Shown here one piece after another: positions 36,851 to 47,813 of a stretch of DNA of 64,000 nucleotides. The notes beneath the pieces are model-generated. The model worked only from the letters and a program-made list of their open reading frames with translations. It did no database searches and was not told where the DNA came from. Origin of the DNA: Cephalotus follicularis (Eukaryota > Streptophyta > Magnoliopsida > Oxalidales > Cephalotaceae); contig BDDD01000182.1 of assembly GCA_001972305.1 (NCBI GenBank), forward strand, positions 559,595 to 623,594, given 5' to 3'. Each line of letters begins with the position of its first letter. Position 1 is the first letter of the stretch. A program made the translations under genes and the position numbers.

Positions 36851-37562
36851 GGATTGGATTCATGGGTCCTTAGAGACCGAAGAAAATGGATTGTCTGGTT
36901 GTATCCATTTGGCATGGTTGCAAACTTGTTTAGCATACATACATATACGTGGAAATGTCATGTACTATGTACCGCATCATGAATGCATTCATTACATGTC
37001 ATTCATTATTATTGACCGTGAAATGTATTTATATTTACTCTACTTAGCCGAGTGAGGACAAAGACTAACCCCCTACAATTTCAGATTGACAGAGGCAATA
37101 GGACAAGTGCTGCCGAAGCTGTGATTAGAAGCTTCTATTCCTGAAGGTTGTTAAGTTGTTTTGTATTGTAATAATCTTGCTCATGTTTGAAGAGGATGTT
37201 AAGTTGTACCTTGTTTCCGTTGGACAATTGTATTAATGGGTTTTTGAAATGATGGAGTACCTATTTGAGTAATTGTTAACGGTTTTTTCTATGGGAGAGA
37301 TTTATGTGTATTTGTGAGTGTTTATTCACGCTTCGTTTTGAGGGCAATTAATAAGGGATTAATTGTATTGTATTTTGGTTAAGAAATTTCTGACATGTAG
37401 TATGGGATGCATGTCCATTGTTGTTTCGGATTATGATTATATGCTTCCGCAAGATATTAATTGTTTCAAACAGTTTTTAAATTGCCGTAAAATGCATAAG
37501 CTGCACATATAAATGTTGATTGCCATGCCCTAAGACGTTGTTAATGGAAATGGGGTGTGACA

Positions 37563-39160
37563 TAAACCCCCCATACTTAAACTTTGCATTATCGTCAATA
37601 CAATGAAACACAACTATAAAAAAAATAATAAATGAGCAAAAATAGACGAAGCAATGCAAGTAAATAAAAGAAAATTGGGGTAGGGTTTACCGGATATGAT
37701 CATGGAGGTCCGTGGCTTCTTTTACTGGTGCAGCCGAAAACTCTAAAAACTATCGACGTGCACGTAATTTAACTACAAAAACAATGAAGAACAATAACAT
37801 AAAGGAAACAAGGTATGTAAGTAAAACGGTGGGTTGCCTCCCACCAAGCACTAGGCTTTAACGTCTTTAGCTAGACGCAGGGGGTATGAATATCACAGAG
37901 GAGTGTAGACAGGATCAATCAAGTCAACAGACTCAATGATCTGTCCATCAGTAATTCCATCCATATATGGTTTCAGACGTTGCCCATTGACTTTAAATGT
38001 GGATCCATTGGTCGGGTGCTTGATGGTCACAGCACCATGAGAGAATACTTATCATGAAAGTCCTTGGTTCTAGCCTTGTAAGTCCGTGCACTGTCATATG
38101 CACTGTTACGCAACTCGTCGAGTTCTAAAAGCTTAATAGCAAGGTTAGAACCAGTTGTCTTCATGTCAAAATTAAATTGCCTTGTAGCCCATAGCGCACA
38201 GTGTTCCAACTCAATAGGCAAATGGCAAGCTTTCCCAAAAACAAGGCGGTATGGTGACATGCCAATGGGAGTCCTATATGTTGTCCGATAGGCCCACTAA
38301 GCATCATCTGGTCTTAACAACTAATCTTTCCTATCAGGTATAACGATTTTTTCAGAACTCTCTTAAGCTCCGTATTGGACACCTCTATCTGCCCACTAGT
38401 CTGGGGATGATACTGAGTGGCAATCTTAAGCGTTATAGAGTATTTCTTTAAGAGTGAACCTACATTCCAGTATTTAAAATGTGAACCAACGTCTCTGATA
38501 ATGGCTCTAGGAAAACATGTTCATCAGGGAATGAATCTCTAACTAATTTCGTGGATGGGGGAGACTCAACTACGATTCTGGACAGACGGTTAGCTACGAC
38601 ATTCTCAGAAACTTTCTTATCATGGATTTTTAAGTCAAATTCCAATAATAGCAGAATCCATCGAATAAGTCTAGGTTTTGTGTCCTTTTTGGAAAAGAGG
38701 TGCTTGAGAGCATAATGATCCGTATACAGCACAACCTTGGATCCTAGGAGGTATGAACGAAATTTTTCCAGAGCAAACACTACTGCTAACAATTCTTTTT
38801 TTAGTCGTGGTGTAATTAGATTGAGGCTCTGAAAAAGTCTAACTATCATAGTAAATGACAACCGGTTTCTTGTCTACCATCTATCCTAAAATAGCACCGA
38901 CTGCATAATATGATGTCTCGGACATAATTTCTAAAGGCAGCGACCAATCCGGGGTTTGGATAATAGGTGCAGTTGACAATGAACCTTTCAAGGTCTGAAA
39001 AGACTGGAGGCAGGCACCATCGAAGACAAATGGTATATTCTTGACAAGTAGGTTGCATAGGGGTCCAGAGATGGTACTAAAGTATTTAATGAATCGCCTG
39101 TAAAATCCGGCATGGCCAAGAAAGGATCTGATTGCTGAATAGAAAAGGCAGGAGGGAGAT
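37563..39160 (-). pseudogene. Element E: integrase end, RNase H and end of reverse transcriptase
   Basis: Minus-strand islands: integrase C-terminal part (about 38027-38430), RNase H (about 38460-38860, [18 protein letters not shown]) and connection region of RT (about 38880-39160). The noncoding tail at 37563-38020 includes a GGTGGGTTGCCTCCCACC stretch seen in many Athila elements. It is a fossil. Confidence 0.82.
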
Positions 39161-39326
39161 TGTAAGGACCCAAATTTCCATGAAAGATATTAATTATTGA
39201 AAATGATTGCTATTGTGTAGCTAACAAATATTTCAAGGGGCTACGCTCGGGGAGTACGGGGTTCGGGGGGCAGCGCCCCCAGAAGAAAATTTTATTTGGC
39301 TAAGTGATGAGAAGGAAAACTGTCTT

Positions 39327-39665
39327 AAGCGTCGACAGTTGCACTTAAAGCGTCGACGCTTCGGTAGTAACGGTCGATGCTTAGACCCCCCAAATGACGC
39401 TTTAAACCAGTGCAAGGGTAAATTGGAAATATGCCTCTAACCATCGACGCTTAGGGATAAAGAGTCGACGCTTTGAGCAACGGTCGACGTTCTAAATGAA
39501 AATATCGACGCTTTGAAGTCAGGTATGTCTGTTGACTTGGACGAAGACTTAAAAGCATCGACGCTTTGTAAGAAAGCGTCAGCGCTTTAGTCGGGATAGA
39601 GATAAAAAACTCAGGTAAAGGCTGTAACCGTCGACGCTCAGAGAGAAACCGTCAACGCTTTGAGT
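39327..39665. repeat. GTCGAC-core palindromes, AAGCGTCGACGCTT type
   Basis: About ten copies of AGCGTCGACGCTT and decayed forms upstream of the GA-rich start region. I see no cluster in the proposed intron of this LTR. Confidence 0.85.
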
Positions 39666-39779
39666 CGTTTTTCTGAAGTTTTGTGCGCCATGAGCAACGA
39701 ACGGGCGGGGTAAAAATTGGGCAAAAAACAACAAAAAATGAGGCGACGTTTTTACCTATAAATAGCAGTAAATTGAGAG

Positions 39780-39930
39780 AGTGATCAGTAGAAAAATTTG
39801 GGAGAGAGAGTTTACTGAGAGAAGGAAGAGAGAAAGAGAAGGAAGAGAAGGAAGAGAGAAAGAGAGAAAGAAGAGAAGGAAGAGAGAAAGAAAGAAGGGA
39901 AGGGAAGAGGAGAAAAGAGAATTTTGTTGG
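39780..39930 (+). repeat. GA-rich low-complexity stretch
   Basis: Repeated GAGAGAAAGAGAG with few pyrimidines. Such stretches mark the probable transcription start region in nearly every LTR here, for example 15330-15400 and 54590-54612, and on the minus strand 62820-62860. Confidence 0.85.
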
Positions 39931-39987
39931 GATTTCAGCATAGTAATTTCTTCAGTGTGGAGAAAAGAGAGAAGGAGATAAAGTGAG

Positions 39988-41090
39988 GTAAGGACTCGTG
40001 TTCTTTTTTCTAAAAATACTTTATGTTAGGAATTTCTACTCATTCTTTTAAAGTATTTTATTTTAGTATTCAGCTCAATTTAATTTAACTTTCCCATCAA
40101 TATGATCGGTATATTCGTCTGACCGAGTGGAGGAAGTTAATTTTTAATTTAATATTTCAATTATGCAGTTTTATGCTCGTTGCAACCGTTTATTTTATGA
40201 ACTCAATTTAATTTAACTTTTCCATCGATATGATTGGTATATCCGTCTGACCGAGTGGAGGAAGTTAATTTTTAATTTAATATTTCAATTAAGCAGTTTT
40301 TTGCTCGTTGCAACCGTTTATTTTATCAACTCAATTTAATTTAACTTTCCCATCGATATGATCGGTATATCCGTCTGACCGAGTGGAGGAAGTTAATTTT
40401 CAATTTAATATTTTAATTAAGCAATTTTTATGCTCGATATTTAAATAATTTATTCGTATATATCTTTTATAATTATTACGCTCCTGTATTTTAAATTTCT
40501 GCCAATATTCGTGGTAAATGTCTATATTAAATTTATGTAAATTATTAAATTCTATGTTAAATTGCTGCCAAATTCTTTACGAAATTATATATTACCATTT
40601 TAAAATATTTCCGTTTGAAATATGAATTCTAGAAAATGTTGTACAAAATTATTTATGAATGCTTTGAGCTGATCACTCAACGTATCGAAAAATGATTATT
40701 TTTACGAAATGAGAAAAGGCAACAGACTGAGATGAACAACGACTGGATTGCGATCCAGGGTGGATTAATCTAGTAAAACATTAATGTTAAAGAGCGGAGA
40801 GTGCTCTCGGACATGCATGTGATGTAAGGATAGTAATCGGGGAGTGCACAATGCCCCGGTGAAGCAATGGTTCAACAGGGTTAATTAAAGTTTATAAACC
40901 CCTCAGTATTTATGAAATATTCTGATTCATAAGATATGATCAGAAAAGAAATGAATGAATGTGAAATGTAATGGTTTTATAAAAATACCAGAAAATGAAT
41001 TTCAATAATGTTTTATTACGGTAATTCTTACTGAGCTATTTTGGTGCTCACTCCTTTCAATGTTTTTGTTTTCAACTAAAAATTTTCCAG
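39988..41090 (+). other. Putative intron in the solo LTR
   Basis: Donor GTGAG/GTAAGG and acceptor AAAATTTTCCAG, 1.1 kb apart. A related minus-strand pair occurs in the LTR at 54012-62863, near 62750 (GTAAGG) and 56655 (TTTTCCAG). Confidence 0.42.
40074..40437 (+). repeat. Tandem repeat, 128-bp unit, nearly three copies
   Basis: Copies begin at 40074, 40202 and 40330 with CTCAATTTAATTTAACTTT, and each contains GTCTGACCGAGTGGAGGAAG. They differ by only a few bases, so the array is younger than the surrounding LTR or has been homogenised. Confidence 0.92.
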
Positions 41091-41390
41091 GAAAAGATTG
41101 AACGAGGAAAGTCGAGCTTTGGCAGGAGCTCATAAGTGATGTTTCGGAAGGAAATTATGTTACGAATTATGTTACGAATATAATTCTGTGTAATAGTTTA
41201 TGACATTATAAACTAATGTTTTTCGCTGTATAATGCCTTTTGATAGATCCTGTGGAGATGTAAGATGTTGTCTATAATTGTTATGATGTATGATGATTTA
41301 AATAAGAGTATAAAATTTTAAGGTTTAGTATATCAAGTTATTTATAGATATTAGCAATTAGTAGGATTGTTAAAGGATAATAGGTTTCAA

Positions 41391-42849
41391 CTTTTTCTCT
41401 ATAAACCTCACTCCCACGGGAGGGGACAATGTGTCCAAGCACAATGCCTTCTTGAACCATAAAATGGCTCTTCTCCCAACTCGGAACTAGATTTGTCTTC
41501 TTACAATGCTTGAGAACTTGTTCCATCTTAAGGAGGCCATCATCAAAGGATGCTCCAAAGACAGAGAAATCATCCATAAAAACCTCGAGGAACTCCCCTA
41601 CCATATCAGAGAATATAGATAGCATGCAATGCTGGAAAGTGGCAGGGTGTTACATAATCCAAAGGGCATCCGTTTGAAAGTGAATGTGCCATAAGGGCAT
41701 GTAAATGTTGTTTTCTCTTGGTCATGTGGGCACACACTTACTTGGTTATATCCAGAGTAGACAACTAAAAAGCTAAAGTCGCTATTGTCGGACAGCCTCT
41801 CAAGGATCTGATCAATGAATGGAAGTGGGAAGTGATCTTTGTGAGTCACGGAGTTAAGTTTTCTATAATCAATACATATTCTCCAACCAGTCGTTGTACG
41901 AGTGGGGATCTTGTCACCTTTTTTATTCTCAACTACAGTAATGCCTGACTTCTTTGGTACTACCTGAGTAGGACTAACCCATTTGCTGTCAGAGATGGGG
42001 TAAATAATGCCAGCATCTAACCACTTCACAATCTCATTCTTGACAACTTTGCGTATATTTGGATTTAATCTTCGTTGTGCATCCCTAAAAGGTTTAGCAC
42101 CATCTTCACAAAAAATCTGATGCATACAGATAGTTGGGCTTTTGCCTTTCAGATCTGCCACTGATCACCCCAATGGCTTCTTTGTGATCCTTTAAAACTG
42201 CCAATACCTTGTCTTCTTGATCAGTAGTCAAACTGGATGCAATAATGACATGGGGTGTCTCATTCGGCCCCAAGTAAGCTTACTTCAAAGAGTCGGGTGA
42301 GGACTTTCTGTCTAAAACAGGGGGAGATTCTATGGAATTCAGCAGGGGTGACTTTACCAGGGGGGGTAATGGCTCAAATTTATATGTCCACGGAGGGAGA
42401 TTTGAAGAGATAGGAAAATCCAATAGGGCATTGATCTCAATAGTGTCTGTATTATAATTGTCACCAAAGATGCTCAAATATTGCTGCGGAGAGTTATTTA
42501 CAAGTGTTTCGGGTGCACACTCGGATACCACCTCATCTATCATATATATGGCAAAACAATCCTCCTCACCCTGAGGTCCTAGGGCTGTATTAAAGATGTT
42601 TAGTCTCAACTTCTTATTACCAAAGGATATGTCCATGGCTCCAGATCGATAGTTTATGCAAGCATTTGCTGTGGCTAAGAAAGGATGACCTAAGATAATC
42701 AATTGGGGCTTCCCATTCGAAGGGTTTCCATATCGAGCACGAGGAAATCCCATGGAAAATAGAGCTCGTCCACTTTCACTAGAACATCCTATATTAACCC
42801 CTTAGGACTTTTTAGAGATCTATCATTATGTTGAAGAGTCACCTCAGTG
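41391..42849 (-). pseudogene. Element E: reverse transcriptase start and protease (second part)
   Basis: Reverse transcriptase at about 41400-42161 (WRICIDYRKLNSVT, FTCPYGTFTFKRMPFGLCN) and protease end at about 42640-42840 (IILGHPFLATANACINYRSG). The protease is cut by the insertion at 42850 and resumes at 45687. It is a fossil. Confidence 0.85.
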
Positions 42850-43239
42850 TCTGACGACCCAAGTCCATTTTGGCATTTGGACCTTTTCTTTTGGGCCTTG
42901 AAAATTTTTCTTTGGTGAAGAGTTGGGCCTTAGTGGTTTGGGCTGGTTGGTTTTGGTTGTGTTTTGGCTTCTTCCATTTTTGGCGCGCTGGCATTGAGGA
43001 AGTGTGTACGTAGGTGTGGTAGGTTGTGTAAGGGATTTACAGTGTCCCATCTTGTGAAGCAAACAACCTTCACATCAAGGCAGTTTAAGCAGTCAAGGAG
43101 TCCTTGTATCAGTTGTGTGTGCTAGAAGCGTTAGTTAAGAGAAGCGAGTGAGTTCTTTGTGCTTCTTCTTCTTTCCTTTTGAAGTTTCTTTGGTGAAGGC
43201 AAGTTTTGCTTGAAGATCTTGGACCTTGAGTTCGTCGAG

Positions 43240-44662
43240 GTGAGCTCTTCTTTCTTCATCTTCTTTCCTCTGTTAGTTTGGCAATGTGCATTCTAAGCCT
43301 CCCGTTCACGATGGATACAGAGATAAGATGGTGGTGATCCGTGGTGGATTCTTCAGCGATGTGGATGGTCAGGACAACTATCCAAGGAGACGATCATGCA
43401 TGTAGGCTTCATGCATGTTTTTCTTCTTTTTTCGTACAGACTATGTTAAGTCTGTGTTTGTTGTTGTTCTTGTAGCCGAGGAGCCGAGCGTGGATCCAGA
43501 GCCATAGGAGCTGTGCGGAGGTGTGTGGTTACGTGGTGAGTGCGACATTCCTTTCTTTTACCTTGAACAATTGAGAGCTTTAAGCTTATTTTGTGTCCTC
43601 TAATATATTCTCTTTCATGGTGTCTTATTTCTGGGAGTTGTTCCTTTCTCTTGTTTTGACATGTTTCAGTTGATATTGATTTCCGAGTTGGTGTTCTCAA
43701 TGTTCTGGGATGTGTTTTCCCTTGATTTATCCTGTTTATATATGTGTGTGTGTGTGTGTGTGTCATAACTCTTGTGATACCATGTGTTGTTGGATTCCCC
43801 TCTCATAACTACAGTGGCATCGTCTATGATGCTCTCTAAGTGTGACTGCCCCCAAGTTCCTCTACATGGATTTGCACATTCTAATTGTCTATGATGGGAT
43901 GTGAGTGTGACTGTAGCCAAGGATTCGCTTCTTTTCCCAACAGGGCTTGTAGGATGCTCTACTATGAGATTCCCAACGAAGGATGGTTCCTGCGGTGATT
44001 CGCCGACCTCTTAGTCGATGTTCTTATAAGCGATTTCTGATGAGGGTGGTGCCTTAGCGGTGATTCGCTGGCCCCTCGGTTGATATTCATGATCTGCTTG
44101 TCTCTTAGGGGCTGGGTTCGACACTGATCCATCGATACCTCTGATGGAAGACCAAGACATGTGTCTCTCTGTACAGGTATATGACAGATGGGGCACCTCC
44201 TGTAAGCCTATGATCTTCATCTCCAAGTTTTTGGCGGATTGTGTGAGATTGCCACCGTGAAATCCGGCGCCAGCAGATGTATTGGATATGGTTGAGTTGA
44301 TTTGGCCGAGGTGGCTTAGGTAACATGACAGGTACTAGTATTCCTCTGATCAATTGATCCCTGGAGTTTAAGATCCTTTGTTGGGTCCTTGGGAAATTTG
44401 GTTTGGACACCTTGCTTTATTTTGTCCATCTTGTTCTTATTTTCAGCATTATTGATGTTTTATATATATCTTTTGCTATTTTTATTCTCCAAGTAGTCTG
44501 TTGATTCTTGTTGAGTATCCTCGGGCAATTAGCCGTGGTTATTTGTTAGCCAGTTGGGCATAGCCTTTTTGCGCAGCGTCCAGTGCTAATCGGACGCTAA
44601 TGGAATGCTTCTTTCCCCTCTCACTAGTCTTTGGACTAACCCCCTCCTAGGTTGTTTTGCAG
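43240..44662 (+). other. Putative intron in the LTR-like insertion
   Basis: Donor CGAG/GTGAGC and acceptor TTGTTTTGCAG with GACTAACCCC 25 bp upstream as a plausible branch point. This is the best-scoring pair by eye in the window. Confidence 0.45.
43741..43763. repeat. TG dinucleotide microsatellite
   Basis: About eleven TG units. Confidence 0.9.
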
Positions 44663-45129
44663 TTGAGGAAGCAGGTGAAGTTTCCTTCTCGTCAGACCAC
44701 ATTTAAGGATTTTTAAAAAGGTAGACCGTGGAGCAGACACCTCCCCTGGCCTTCTGGGCTAGTTTCGCCTTTCATGCATTGGGGATAATCTTTTGGGTAG
44801 TTTGTAATTGTTTTGTAAACATTTTATGTATAAACTTCTAATGGATATTGATGTATGATCATTTTTATGATTATGGACTGAAATGATTCATCTCGAATGA
44901 TTTATGTTGATGATGTTTGAAGCTCCAGGTTATGTAGACCTTAGTACCGAGCTCCCAAGGTGAGATAAGGAGGAATGTTGATGTTGAGGATTGTGGTCGG
45001 GCATTGGATCGACCTTAGGATAGATCTTGGTGCATGGAAGGCTTTCTTGGCAGAAAGTCAGACCATCCCGGTCGTTGTCCGAGCATGTTCGGGTGCTAGG
45101 GAAGTAGATGTTAGACCATTAGGTTAGTT

Positions 45130-45305
45130 GGAAGTCCTCGAATGTGAGGGGTGCATGGATCTTTGTTGCCACATGTGTCTTTGGACGATAGTGAGTCCTC
45201 GGACATTCGTGTGTCCCTGGACGTTTGTGAGTCCTCGTACTTTAGGCATGTCCCCGGGCTTTGGCGAGTGCTCGAACATTTTGACACACTTAGGTTCCTC
45301 GGGCA
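45130..45305 (+). repeat. Diverged short tandem repeats (GTCCTCGGACATT motif)
   Basis: A unit of about 20 bp (GTCCTCGGACATTCGTGT and relatives) recurs about seven times near the end of the LTR-like insertion. Confidence 0.55.
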
Positions 45306-45681
45306 TATAGCTCGGGTTGAGGCCTGAGCGTGTGAGGTGTTATGTTTACTGAGGTGAGGAACGCAGTTCTTGGTTCCTCGGGAATCTTAGCAAACCTTGG
45401 GGTTTTAGGTGACAGCGCGCGTGGGGTTTCTTGGAGATTAAGTTAAACGGTGAGTTTTGGTTTTCCCTGGTAGTTTCTTTAAGTCCTATGCCTTTTTCTT
45501 TTATCCCCAGTGGTATTACGCGTTCCCAACCCTGACTTCCTCGTCGGGCCTTTGCGTAATGGACCGCTGGCATCTTCTAGGTTGGTTTGCTAGGATGGTT
45601 TGTTGGTTTTGAGGGTTGTTGGTAGGTGTGCCTTCCTCGGTAGAGCTCGTCTCCCTGGTGGAATAGGAATGAGTCCTGTTA

Positions 45682-47782
45682 CAGTGGGTTTTAATTTCCC
45701 AAACCCAAAATGGTCATAAACTGAGATAGGGAGGATGTTAACGCTGGCCCCTAAATCTAGGTGTGCTCTCTGTATATGTAAATTTCCAATCTTACAAGAT
45801 ATCAGAGGAGCTCTGCGGTCTTTTAGTTTAGGTGGCAGGTTGTTATAAAGCACTGCGCTCACCTGCTCTGTTAGATGGACAGTTTACGGAATTAGAGTTT
45901 TCAGCTTACGCTTCATGTTGCATAAGTCCTTTAAGAACTTGGCATATGTTGGCACTTACCGTATCGCATCCAGGAGAGGAAGGTTAATCTGGACCTGCTT
46001 AAACAGTTCCATCATCGCTTCCATCCTTCCCACCATTTTACCAAACGGAGGAACAAAAGACAGAGATCGTAAACACTCAAGAAAAGGTGCTTTAGGAGAA
46101 ACAAGAGTAATGTCCTTTTCCTTCCCCTTGTATTCACTCTCTTTATACATGGAGGCTTTAGTGACTTCCTGGTTACATTTGCTAAGGGTCTCTTTCTCAC
46201 CACTCTCTGAGGACACTCTCTCCTTAAGACTCTTATCACGAATCAGATCAGGATTTGGAACAGTTACTTGTGGCTCTCCGATTACCCCACCACTTCTCAA
46301 AGTAGTAATTGCTTGGGCTTGTTCTAAGTGGGAATGATGTCCAGACTGATTTTTAGGATTTCCTACCACTTGAGTGGGTAAGTGGCCTTCTTCTCTCTTC
46401 CTGATGATATCAGCTAGCTGTGCTATTTGAGTTTCCACTTTGGAGATGAATCGAGTACGGGAGTTAAGGATCTGATAATATTTCTGGCAATTCTTGTTGA
46501 TCCCATCCAAAGAAAATAGTACCTTATCCATTTTATCCTCAGTTGTCGTAGGCACTTAAGGTGGTGGAATGTTAGATTGTTGCACATCCCTATAGGCATT
46601 ATGATAGAGAGGGGAATTATTTTGCCTATAAGGGGGGGTTGTGGCTGGTATTGGGCTGCTTCCATCCGAAGTCGGGGTGATTCCTCCATCCCGGGTTATA
46701 CGTGTTGGAGAACGGATCATTCCTCGGCCTAGGGAATTCTTGCACTGCTTGTGCTTGTTCTTGAATAAATTTAGGACATTGCACAGTAAGCGGACAATCA
46801 CTCATCTAATGTGTTGGCTAGCACATAAGGCGCAAGCCTCTTGTGCAATAGAAATCTGGGTAGATTGCGTAGGAAGCGTCCCTATAGTTAGCACTTTATT
46901 TAATTTATGGGACATGATGTCCACCTTGGCCTAGATGGTCTCAAATTGGCTAACCTCATATATACCTCCTTTCTTCTAAGTACCCATTCAGAGGACTCTA
47001 CTCTGAATGATAAATGATGCAGAGAGTTCTCGCCGAGGGTATCAAACAATTGCCAGGCTTCGTCCCCACTTTTGTGCATAAATGTGCCTCCACAAGAAGC
47101 ATCCACCATCTGTCTATTTTGTGCGGTCAGTCCATCATAGAAGCATTGGACTAAGTGCCATTGAGGTACGACATGATGGGGGAATTTTATGATGAGGTCC
47201 TTTAATCTTTTCCATGACTCATGGAACTGTTCACCGTCTTGCTGCGAGAAGCTAGTGAGAACTCGCCTTATCTGGTTGGTCTGACCTATGGGAAAATATT
47301 TCATAAGGAACTCCTGCTGTAATTGTGCCCGTGTGGTGATAATCACAGAGTCCAAGGAATGGAGCAATTGTTTAGCTCTGTCCTTTAATGAGAATGGAAA
47401 TAAAATCAGCTTAAGGGCATCCTCAGAAAAGTTTTTGAATTTTAAATGTGGAACATATCCTAATGAATTCATCCAAATGCTTATACGGTTCCTCTGTGGC
47501 AAGTCCATAAAAGGATGGTAACATCTGTATAATACTAGACTTGATCTCATATTGAGCTGCATGGACTTCAGGCACCCTAATACATGAGGTAGTTATATAT
47601 GCACCTAGAGTAAAGTGTTCACTTAAGGGCCGTCTTGGGGACGCGTCATTATTAGCACCCATTATGTTATCCGCTCTAATGCCAGCCAGGGTTCTGTCGA
47701 TATCTAGGTCACAGGTAACTACTTCATAATCTAATGATCATTGACCTAGCATGCACCTAAGCTTCTATGACACTCATTTAGC
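45682..47782 (-). pseudogene. Element E: gag and protease (first part)
   Basis: Gag spans about 45950-47670 on the minus strand and includes the retrotransposon-gag pattern (LILFPFSLKDRAKQLLHSL near 47390). The protease start (PPKLKDRRAPLISCKIG) lies near 45820. Athila gag is normally long, which fits. It is a fossil with several breaks. Confidence 0.85.
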
Positions 47783-47813
47783 TCCCCGGGAACGCCACCA
47801 AAATTTTATTCGA
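47783..47813 (-). other. Element E primer binding site
   Basis: The minus strand reads TGGTGGCGTTCCCGGGGA just inside the LTR. It resembles the tRNA-Asp primer site TGGCGCCGTTGCCGGGGA typical of Athila, with several changes. Confidence 0.65.

Larger units (their letters stand above)
14718..37562 (+). mobile_element. 3' LTR (about 2.8 kb net) of a Tekay-type element, split by a 20 kb copia insertion
   Basis: The LTR begins TGTTAACGCCCGG directly after a polypurine tract and ends GGGGTGTGACA. Copia element D occupies 15533-35614, with 5-bp duplications AGGTA and AGGCA. The left part has an upstream palindrome cluster of the GCGTCGACGC type. The right part has a second cluster, a set of diverged short repeats (36600-36850) and a GAGGACAAAGACTAACCCC block ending TTTCAG (37084). 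Its palindrome arms differ from the LTR at 8196-13022, so the two may not be partners of one insertion. Confidence 0.8.
39161..41390 (+). mobile_element. Solo LTR inserted in Athila reverse transcriptase
   Basis: The LTR starts TGTAAGGACCC. An upstream palindrome cluster comes first, followed by a long GA-rich stretch (39780-39930), a strong donor GAG/GTAAGG (39988), three 128-bp tandem repeats, and an acceptor TTTTCCAG (41090) after a TACTGAGC block. Athila coding sequence resumes by about 41400. I could not find the right edge or a target duplication, so the end is uncertain by about 70 bp. Confidence 0.7.
42850..45681 (+). mobile_element. LTR-like insertion, 2.8 kb, in Athila protease
   Basis: The protease reading continues across this block, and CAGTG is repeated at both edges (42845-42849 and 45682-45686). 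The edges read TGTCTGACGACCC and TCCTGTTACA if the repeat bases are counted, like LTR ends. No gag or pol is inside. It has a strong donor GAG/GTGAGC (43240) and an acceptor block GACTAACCCCCTCC...TTGTTTTGCAG (44662), as in the other LTRs. I see no GTCGAC cluster. A solo LTR of a diverged Ty3 family is the best reading. Confidence 0.7.
37563..47813 (-). mobile_element. Element E: Athila-type Ty3 interior, split by two LTR insertions
   Basis: The minus strand carries, in order, primer site, gag, protease, reverse transcriptase, RNase H and integrase pieces. The sequence is typical of Athila (for example [47 protein letters not shown]). LTR insertions occupy 39161 to about 41390 and 42850-45681. 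The 3' LTR is not present: coding-end sequence directly abuts the LTR ending at 37562. It is a fossil with about ten breaks. Confidence 0.88.

Noticed and set aside
39756-39981. Frames of 61-66 codons made of Arg/Glu or Ser/Leu
   Set aside because: They come from the GA-rich low-complexity stretch of the solo LTR.
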